This document shows, piece after piece, positions 58,807-64,000 of a stretch of 64,000 nt of DNA (positions are counted from its first letter, which is position 1; every line of letters starts with the position of its first letter). The stretch is taken from assembly GCF_030499535.1 (NCBI RefSeq), contig NZ_JASTLB010000001.1, positions 124,001-188,000 on the forward strand, written 5' to 3'. Both the position numbers and the translations under genes were made by a program. This DNA is from Streptomyces sp. TG1A-8. GTDB taxonomy: Bacteria; Actinomycetota; Actinomycetes; Streptomycetales; Streptomycetaceae. The notes beneath the pieces are model-generated. The model did no database searches. It had not been told where the DNA came from and saw nothing but the letters and a program-made list of their open reading frames with translations.

Positions 58807-59547
58807 TCAGCGCCCGGGAAGGTTGTTGAGCGGCTGGGAGCGGCGCTCGAGGAACTCGGCGTAGGTGCCGTCACGTTCGGCCCAGCGCAGCGGGAGTGCG
58901 GCCTTGACGACGATCTCGCGGGCCGTCGGCTCCGCCGCCAGCAGTTCCATGACCTCGTCGAGGTACTCATCTACCGGCAAAGCCGCCGGATTGAGCTTCG
59001 CCATCGCCGGGGTGGCGACAGCGGGCGGCACCAGCTCGGCCACTTCGACGCCCGTGCCCGCCAGGTGCGCACGCAGCGATTCCGTGTAGGAGTGCACGGC
59101 CGCCTTCGTGGCGCCGTAGGTGGCCATCAGCGGGAACGGAAGGAACGCGATTCCCGAACTGACCGTGATGATGGTTCCAAAGCCACGGGCGATCAGGTGG
59201 GGGGTGAAGGCGTCGACCACCCGGATCGTGCCCAGCAGGTTCGTGGCGATCGTGGTCTCGGCTGCGGCGATGTGCCCCGGGTCCCGCAGGTCCTCGGTGA
59301 GCAGGACGCCGGACATCGTGATGACGGCATCGAGATCGGGGTGCGCGGCCAGCACCTCGTCGCGCGCTCGCAGGACCGAATCCGGATCGGTGACATCCAT
59401 CCGGACACTCTCAAGCCCGGCCTGCGGCTCGGCACTGCGGCCCCCGACGATGACCGTGCTGCCGACGTCGGCGAACCGCTGCGCGAGCCCGCGCCCGATC
59501 CCCGACGTGCCGCCGACGATGAAGACTGTGCGGTTGGTGAGCTTCAC
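58807..59547 (-). CDS. Short-chain dehydrogenase/reductase (DltE-like SDR)
   Basis: 246 residues. The cofactor motif GGTSGIGRGLA (TGxxxGxG type) is near residue 11. NLLG and the catalytic Ser (SSGIAFLPF) and YxxxK (YGATKAAV) are present. The GTG at 59547 has GGAGG five bases upstream and gives the usual N-terminus KLTNRTVFIVGG. It resembles classical SDRs annotated as DltE-like. It is divergent from a broken MmyB-type regulator gene, which was probably its controller. Confidence 0.88.
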   Translation of the reverse strand: MKLTNRTVFIVGGTSGIGRGLAQRFADVGSTVIVGGRSAEPQAGLESVRMDVTDPDSVLRARDEVLAAHPDLDAVITMSGVLLTEDLRDPGHIAAAETTIATNLLGTIRVVDAFTPHLIARGFGTIITVSSGIAFLPFPLMATYGATKAAVHSYTESLRAHLAGTGVEVAELVPPAVATPAMAKLNPAALPVDEYLDEVMELLAAEPTAREIVVKAALPLRWAERDGTYAEFLERRSQPLNNLPGR

Positions 59548-59730
59548 GAGAGCCTCCGTGTAGATGCAGTCAGTTCCATAAAGATTTCCATTTAGCCCTT
59601 GGCGGCTATCGGATTTCCTGCCATCAGGTTCTCCCGCGTGCTGCAAAGCTGAAAGGTCCCTGCCGATCCAGGGTATGGCAGGGCCCCCTCTGAGACCGCC
59701 TGACGCGGTTATCATCGGGAATACGCTTTG

Positions 59731-60651
59731 ATGGAAGCGATGCGAACCGGCTGGGCGAGTATTCGCGCGCCCGCCGTGACCTGATTACGCCCGAGCAGGT
59801 CGGCATCCCGGTCGGCGTGAGGCGGCGGGTGCCCGGGCTGCGCCGGGAGGAGGTCGCGACGCTGGCCGGTATCAGCTCGGATTACTACCACCGGTTGGAA
59901 CGCGGCCGGGACCACAGTCCCTCGCCACAGGTGCTCGAGGCCATCGCCCGCCTGCTGCGCCTCGATGAGGTGGAGACCGAATACCTCCTCGGTCTGAACT
60001 CGCCGCGGTCACGAGCCCGCCGCAAACGCCATGCGCCACGGCTGCCCTCCCGGTTGGAGCACCTGCTCGCGGCCCTTGAAGTGCCCGCGTTCGTCGAAGA
60101 CCAGCACTTCTACGTGCTCGCCTCCAACCAGTTGGCGCGCGTCCTGTCCCCGCGGCTGCGGCCCGGCGAGAACCGGCTGCTCTCCCCTGCTGCTGGACCC
60201 CGAGGAACAAAGCTTCCAACGGGACCGGGAGGCGGCGGTCGTCGACGTCGTCGCGGCATTCCGCCGTTCGGCCGGCGACAGCGTCACCGACCAACGCACC
60301 GTCGGACTCGTCGGCGAACTCTCCCTGTCGAGCAGCCTCTTCCGCACCCTGTGGGCGCGCCACGACACCAAGATCCTCAAGGGCGGCCTCACGATCGACC
60401 ACCCCGTCGTCGGCGAACTTAACCTCAACCGCGAGAAGCTCCCCGTCGGTGAGGTGCTCCTCGTGCTCTACTACCCCGACCAGGACAGGGACGACGCCGA
60501 GAAACTCCGGCTGCTGGCTTCTTTGGCCCCGCCCATGAGGCCGCGCCTGCCGACGATCTTCCAGCGTGACAAACCACCCCGCCGGATCGGCGGTCGATCC
60601 GCGCGACGGCCGACCGGATCACCGCGGTCGTGCGCAGTGCGGGCCGAGTAG
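59731..60651 (+). pseudogene. MmyB-like XRE regulator, frameshifted
   Basis: The helix-turn-helix (PGLRREEVATLAGISSDYYHRLERGR) and the following LLRLDEVETEYLLGL are clear in one frame from about 59730. Near 60185 a run of four C appears to have gained one base: before it the frame reads LRPGENRL, after it LLLDPEEQSFQRD and LFRTLWARHDTKILKGG in another frame. No start codon lies in the first frame upstream (the ATG at 59731 is out of frame), suggesting a second indel. Intact members are about 280 residues long. Confidence 0.75.
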
Positions 60652-60669
60652 CAGGTCAACGAGGAGCTA

Positions 60670-60785
60670 ATGGAGCCTGATGCGCTGGATGAGCAACTGC
60701 TCGGCCAGCTGGATCAGGCACGCAAGGGATCGCGGTGTGAAGCTGGCCGGGGAGGGAGGACTGTTCCAAGCGCTGGGCAAGCGGC
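60670..60785 (+). pseudogene. IS256-type transposase, N-terminal scrap
   Basis: MEPDALDEQLLGQLDQARK is followed, after a one-base shift, by GVKLAGEGGLFQALGKR. Together they match the start of IS256/mutator-type transposases (LTGEGGLLQQLTKRVLE). Nothing of the catalytic part remains. Confidence 0.6.
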
Positions 60786-61160
60786 CGCTACGCCCGGCTG
60801 ATCGTCGTCTTCCGCCGGGCCGCCCGGCACAAGACCCAGCGACTGAACTCAGCCCTCGACGACCACCGCGGCCCGACCGCTGTTGCTCGCCGGGTTCTTC
60901 GCCGCCCTCGGCCTGACCGGCCCGCTCGTGGCCACCTGGGGCGAGCGCACCCGGCCCCGTCAGTGGGCGGTGGGGTTCCGCAGGATGAACATCCGCCGCT
61001 GGGACCGCATCGTCGCCGCCTGGGCCGCCGGCGACGACCAGGAAATCGACGACACATGGGTGGACCAGGTCGTCGACCTCGGCTCGCAGTGGGGCCAGTA
61101 CGAGTGCGTCACCAACTCGGCTTCGCGGCATGGCGGCGCCCTGTTTATAACCTGCGGCCC
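60786..61160 (+). pseudogene. Unidentified gene fragment
   Basis: Two frames carry protein-like sequence: ARLIVVFRRAARHKTQRLNS first, then LLAGFFAALGLTGPLVATWG and RMNIRRWDRIVAAWAAGDDQ ending near ECVTN. There is a hydrophobic segment and a charged, Trp-rich part. I do not recognise the family. The frame change and lack of a start suggest a broken gene. Confidence 0.35.
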
Positions 61161-61317
61161 AACACACAGGATGCGAACGTTCGTTCCATGGGTGGGGTGG
61201 CGGGAGCCGCGTCGCAGCCGGGTGGTTGGATGCCGGTGTCCGCTTGTGCGGCGCCTCGTCGGGCCGCTGCGGTACCGGTGGACAGGCTCGGTTCGAGGGG
61301 ATGGAGGGCCGACCGCG

Positions 61318-61665
61318 GCTGATCGCAGTTCGATCGAGTGGACCGAAGCGACGTGGCACCCGACCACGGGATGCCACCGCGTCTCACCAGGATGCGACAA
61401 CGGCTGTGCGCTGACGTTGTCCAAGCGGCTGAAAGCGATGGGATCACCGAAGTATCAGGCCGACGGTGACCCGCGGACGTCCGGGCCCGGCTTCGGGCTG
61501 ACGGTGCACCCCGATGCTCTGCGCGTGCCCTACGGGTGGAAGAGCCCGCGGACGGTGTTCGTGAACTCCATGAGCGACCTGTTCCACGCCCGCGTGCCGC
61601 TCGACTACGTGCGCCGCGTCTTCGAGGTCATCGCCGACACCCCGCAGCACGACCACGGCCGACCG
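61318..61665 (+). pseudogene. Phage Gp37/Gp68-like (DUF5131) gene, truncated
   Basis: The frame reads ADRSSIEWTEATWHPTTGC, then KRLKAMGSPKYQADGDPRTS and NSMSDLFHARVPLDYVRRVF, ending at IADTPQHD. It strongly resembles the N-terminal half of phage Gp37/Gp68-family proteins. The usual CDNCYA cysteine motif is altered to CDNGCA, and after about 61665 similarity ends abruptly. No Met/RBS start is apparent. Confidence 0.65.
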
Positions 61666-61717
61666 GATCAGCAAGCCTCCCTGTCGGCGATGGTGCTCTC
61701 GGCGGCCGGTTGTGGCG

Positions 61718-62569
61718 CTATCGCGGGTAGTGACTGGCCTCTGTTCCCAGAACGTTCAGCAGGGCCAGGGCCTCGGCGCCGGGCGATCCCGGCGGCGCGC
61801 TGAAAAGCACGAGGTACTGGTCGCGGTCGGTGAGGGCGAGGGTGTCGCAGTCGACGGTGACCTCGCCGACGGTCGGGTGGCGGAAGGTTTTCGTGAGCAT
61901 CGGCGCGGCCTGCACGTCGCGCCGTTCCCAGAGCCGGGCGAAGTCGGGGCTGGCATCGCGGAGTTCATCGACGAGGCCGCTCACCGCAGGATCGGTGGGG
62001 TAGCGGGCGAGGGCGGCGTGGAGCTGCATCACGACCCCCAGCCGGAAGTCGGCGGCGTCGGAGATCCCGTACAGTGCCGCATCGGCGGGCTGCGGCCCGG
62101 GGAAGGCCCGGCGCGCGAGGTTGCGGTCCTTGGGGGCGAGCGGGGCGAAGTCCTCCATGAGTGCGGCCGCGAGATCGTTCCAGGCGAGGACCTCGCATGC
62201 GGCGGACATCACGAAGCCGGCCGTCTGCGGCAGCCGCTCCAGGAGCGCGAGGATGCTCGGGCGGACGTCGCGCCGGTGCAGTCCGGTACGGTTCGGCGCG
62301 GTGCCCGCGAGGACGTGGAGGTGGTCGGACTCTGCGTCGGTGAGCCGCAGCGCTCCCGCGATGGCGGCCAGGACGTCGCCCGAGGGGCGTGGCGCTCGGC
62401 CCTGCTCGAGCCGGATGTAGTACTCCGTGGAGATGTACGCGAGGACCGCTGCTTCCTCGCGGCGAAGACCTGGTGTGCGGCGTCGCGGGCCGGAGGGGAG
62501 GCCGACGTCCTGCGGGCGGAGCCGCTCGCGGCGGCTGCGGAGGAACGCCCCGAGTTCCTGTTTGTCCAT
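61718..62569 (-). CDS. MmyB-like XRE-family transcriptional regulator
   Basis: 283 residues. An N-terminal XRE helix-turn-helix (about 5-75; GAFLRSRRERLRPQDVGLP, PGLRREEAAVLAYIS) is followed by the MmyB PAS-like ligand-binding domain (about 105-275; VMSAACEVLAWNDLAAALM, AAPMLTKTFRHPTVGEVTVD). The ATG at 62569 begins MDKQELGAFL. A longer open frame upstream overlaps the SDR gene and is not coding. It is divergent from an SDR gene, the standard arrangement in which this family controls an oxidoreductase. A palindromic operator candidate lies between them. Confidence 0.92.
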   Translation of the reverse strand: MDKQELGAFLRSRRERLRPQDVGLPSGPRRRTPGLRREEAAVLAYISTEYYIRLEQGRAPRPSGDVLAAIAGALRLTDAESDHLHVLAGTAPNRTGLHRRDVRPSILALLERLPQTAGFVMSAACEVLAWNDLAAALMEDFAPLAPKDRNLARRAFPGPQPADAALYGISDAADFRLGVVMQLHAALARYPTDPAVSGLVDELRDASPDFARLWERRDVQAAPMLTKTFRHPTVGEVTVDCDTLALTDRDQYLVLFSAPPGSPGAEALALLNVLGTEASHYPR

Positions 62570-62606
62570 ACGCCCAGTGTGCGCGCGGCGCGGTGGCGGG
62601 TCCTGG

Positions 62607-62623
62607 TACAGCCTGTGCCTGTA
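62607..62623. promoter_or_regulatory. Candidate MmyB-regulator operator (TACAG-N7-CTGTA)
   Basis: An exact 5-bp inverted repeat with 7-base spacing, midway in the 85-base gap between the divergent regulator and SDR genes. It is suited to control both promoters. Confidence 0.5.
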
Positions 62624-62654
62624 TCCGGCTGGCAGCCAGCCGGACGCTGTTGCC

Positions 62655-63446
62655 ATGACGAACAACACGAACACCACCGACAGCGCACCCATCAGCCTGC
62701 TCACCGGCAAGGTCATCTTCATCACCGGCGCCAGCCGCGGCATCGGGGCCGCCGCGGCCCGGCTCTTCGCCTCCGAGGGCGCCGCCGTCGTGCTCGCCGC
62801 CCGCAGCACCGGCGCCCTCGAGACCATCGTGAAGGAGATCCGCGCCGACGGCGGCGTCGCCGACGCCGTCACCCTGGACCTGGCCGACCGTGCGAGCATC
62901 CGCGCGGCGGTCGACCGCGTCGAGGAGCTGCACGGACGCCTGGACGGTGCCTTCAACAACGGCGCGGTGATCCAGCAGCCCGGCCCGGTCGACGCCACCA
63001 CCGATGAGGACATCGACGAGCAGTTCACCGTGAACTTCCGCGCACACTGGACCGCCATGAACGCCGAGGTCGCACTCATGCGGCAGGGCGGCGGCGGGGC
63101 CATCGTCAACACCTCCAGCATCGGCAGCCGCCGCGCCAATCCCGGCCTGCCCGCCTACGGGGCCATGAAGCGCGCGCTCAACAGCCTCACCGAGACCGCC
63201 GCGGTCGACCTGGCCCCCGCCAACATCCGGGTGAACGGCATCACCCCCGGCGGCACCGCTACCGAAATGATCGACGAATGGGAAGCGGCGACTCCCGGAC
63301 TCATCGAGGGAATGAGCGCAAGGATCCCGATGGGCCGGATGGGCGAGCCCCGGGAGATCGCCGAGGCAGCCGCCTGGCTGCTCAGCGACCGCGCCTCGTA
63401 CGTGACCGGTGCGATCGTCCCGGTCGACGGCGGCGCCGGCGCCTGA
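62655..63446 (+). CDS. Short-chain dehydrogenase/reductase (SDR)
   Basis: 263 residues, classical SDR with a FabG-like layout. It has TGASRGIGAAAA (cofactor site, about 24-35), a DLADR acidic motif, NNGAV, catalytic Ser in NTSSIGSRRA, Tyr/Lys in YGAMKRAL, and the C-terminal YVTGAIVPVDGGAGA. The ATG at 62655 is chosen because the frame further upstream runs through the regulator gene. NAD(P)-dependent oxidoreduction is certain by family, but the substrate is unknown. It is probably controlled by the divergent MmyB-type regulator. Confidence 0.93.
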   Translation: MTNNTNTTDSAPISLLTGKVIFITGASRGIGAAAARLFASEGAAVVLAARSTGALETIVKEIRADGGVADAVTLDLADRASIRAAVDRVEELHGRLDGAFNNGAVIQQPGPVDATTDEDIDEQFTVNFRAHWTAMNAEVALMRQGGGGAIVNTSSIGSRRANPGLPAYGAMKRALNSLTETAAVDLAPANIRVNGITPGGTATEMIDEWEAATPGLIEGMSARIPMGRMGEPREIAEAAAWLLSDRASYVTGAIVPVDGGAGA

Positions 63447-63447
63447 A

Positions 63448-63478
63448 AAGGAGCGGCCGAAGCTCCGGGCCGCTCCTT
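63448..63478 (+). terminator. Hairpin terminator after the SDR gene
   Basis: AAGGAGCGGCC (63448-63458) pairs exactly with GGCCGCTCCTT (63468-63478). The hairpin starts right after the stop codon. Confidence 0.8.
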
Positions 63479-63612
63479 CACGACTCTGTACAGGAACGGC
63501 GACAGCATTTCGATCACCGGCGACGCGCTCGGTATGGCATTGTCGGGTTGAGTGGTGGTCTTCCCGGGCGGCGTGATCATCCGTCTGGTCGGATCGCCGG
63601 GGGCTTTCCGTG

Positions 63613-64000
63613 GTGACGCCGTCGTGCCGGGGTTTCCGCTTCCCTCCGGAGGTCATCTCCCACTGCGTGTGGTTGTAGCACCGCTTCGACCTGAGTCCGC
63701 GCGACATCGAGGAGCTGGTGCTCGAGCGCGGCATCGAGCTCGGCCACGAGGCAGTCACAGTGGACGCGCCGGTTCGGCCCGGCTTGTGCCGCTGCTCGGC
63801 GCCGGCGCCGTCCGGGGCCTGGTGACAAGTGGCACCTGGACGGGGTGTTCGTCAAAACCAACGGTGTGCAGCGGTACCTGTGGCGGGCCGTGGACCAGCA
63901 CGGGAACGTGCTCGACATCCTGCCGCAAAACCGGCGGGACCAGGCCGCGGCCAGGCGCTTCTTCCGGAAGCTGATGAAGAAGACCCGGCTGGTGCCCCGG
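63613..64000 (+). pseudogene. IS6-family transposase, interrupted and cut by the window end
   Basis: GFRFPPEVISHCVWL is followed by TAG where the family has Tyr, then HRFDLSPRDIEELVLERGIE. Near 63760 a one-base shift moves the frame to WTRRFGPAC and GDKWHLDGVFVKTNGVQRYL, with the first catalytic Asp in the DDE motif, continuing RDQAAARRFFRKLMK to the edge. With one in-frame stop and one frameshift it is a pseudogene, unless sequencing errors explain both. Confidence 0.75.

Noticed and set aside
63530..63560. Left terminal repeat of the IS6-type element
   Set aside because: GGCATTGTCGGGTT near 63537 looks like an IS6-type end, but the right end is outside the window, so no inverted repeat can be verified.
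61965..63758. Long minus-strand frames across the SDR gene and the MmyB regulator
   Set aside because: The part over 62655-63446 is antisense to a complete SDR, and the part over the regulator is a frame shadow.

Overview
The window is high-GC actinomycete DNA, almost certainly from a Streptomyces or close relative. The base composition, codon use, giant modular polyketide synthases, Tat and lipoprotein exports, MmyB-like regulators and an ABC sugar importer without its own ATPase all fit. No rRNA, tRNA, CRISPR array or replication origin was recognised.

Region 1 (1 to about 31.2 kb, all minus strand) is the upstream half of a type I modular polyketide synthase (PKS) cluster. The first protein (14987-31159) carries a KSQ loading module and modules 1-3, the second (689-14971) modules 4-6. 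The third runs off the left edge after the start of the module 7 ketosynthase. The predicted order is: propionate-type starter; M1 methylmalonyl/KR; M2 malonyl/KR; M3 methylmalonyl with a dead KR; M4 methylmalonyl/KR; M5 unusual extender/KR; M6 malonyl/DH-KR. This matches, step by step, the tetrahydropyran and C12-C23 half of bafilomycin/hygrolidin-type plecomacrolides. The next best match is the elaiophylin-type macrodiolide logic.

Region 2 (31.2-33.6 kb) separates the cluster from the rest. It holds a 27-bp-arm perfect palindrome with an overlapping direct repeat, an IS701-type transposase fragment, an IS110-type fragment and the 3' end of a mycoredoxin gene.

Region 3 (33.6-45.9 kb) is a galactoside/fucoside scavenging locus. 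A minus-strand operon reads ROK repressor, sugar-binding lipoprotein, two permeases, secreted GH27 enzyme with a CBM, secreted GH95 enzyme and secreted SGNH esterase. A cytoplasmic GH36 alpha-galactosidase is divergent, with a candidate ROK operator in the shared gap. Secreted enzymes would release sugars, the importer (probably energised by a shared MsiK-type ATPase) would take them up and GH36 would finish the hydrolysis inside.

Region 4 (45.9-56.1 kb) begins with decayed DNA and a SAM methyltransferase. A four-gene plus-strand set follows: ECF sigma factor, zinc-finger anti-sigma, secreted seven-bladed beta-propeller ending in Cys-Asp-Cys-Cys, and a YcnI-type copper-binding membrane protein. 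The anti-sigma outer domain resembles the C-terminal domain of the propeller. After these come a broken pirin gene and a TDT-family transporter divergent from a LysR regulator.

Region 5 (56.1-64.0 kb) is a plastic zone. It holds one nearly intact IS3-type element with a frameshifted OrfB, fragments of IS256-, IS6- and other transposases, a truncated phage Gp37/Gp68-type gene and a beta-hydroxyacid-dehydrogenase-like oxidoreductase. There are also two SDR/MmyB-regulator divergent pairs, one of which has a broken regulator.
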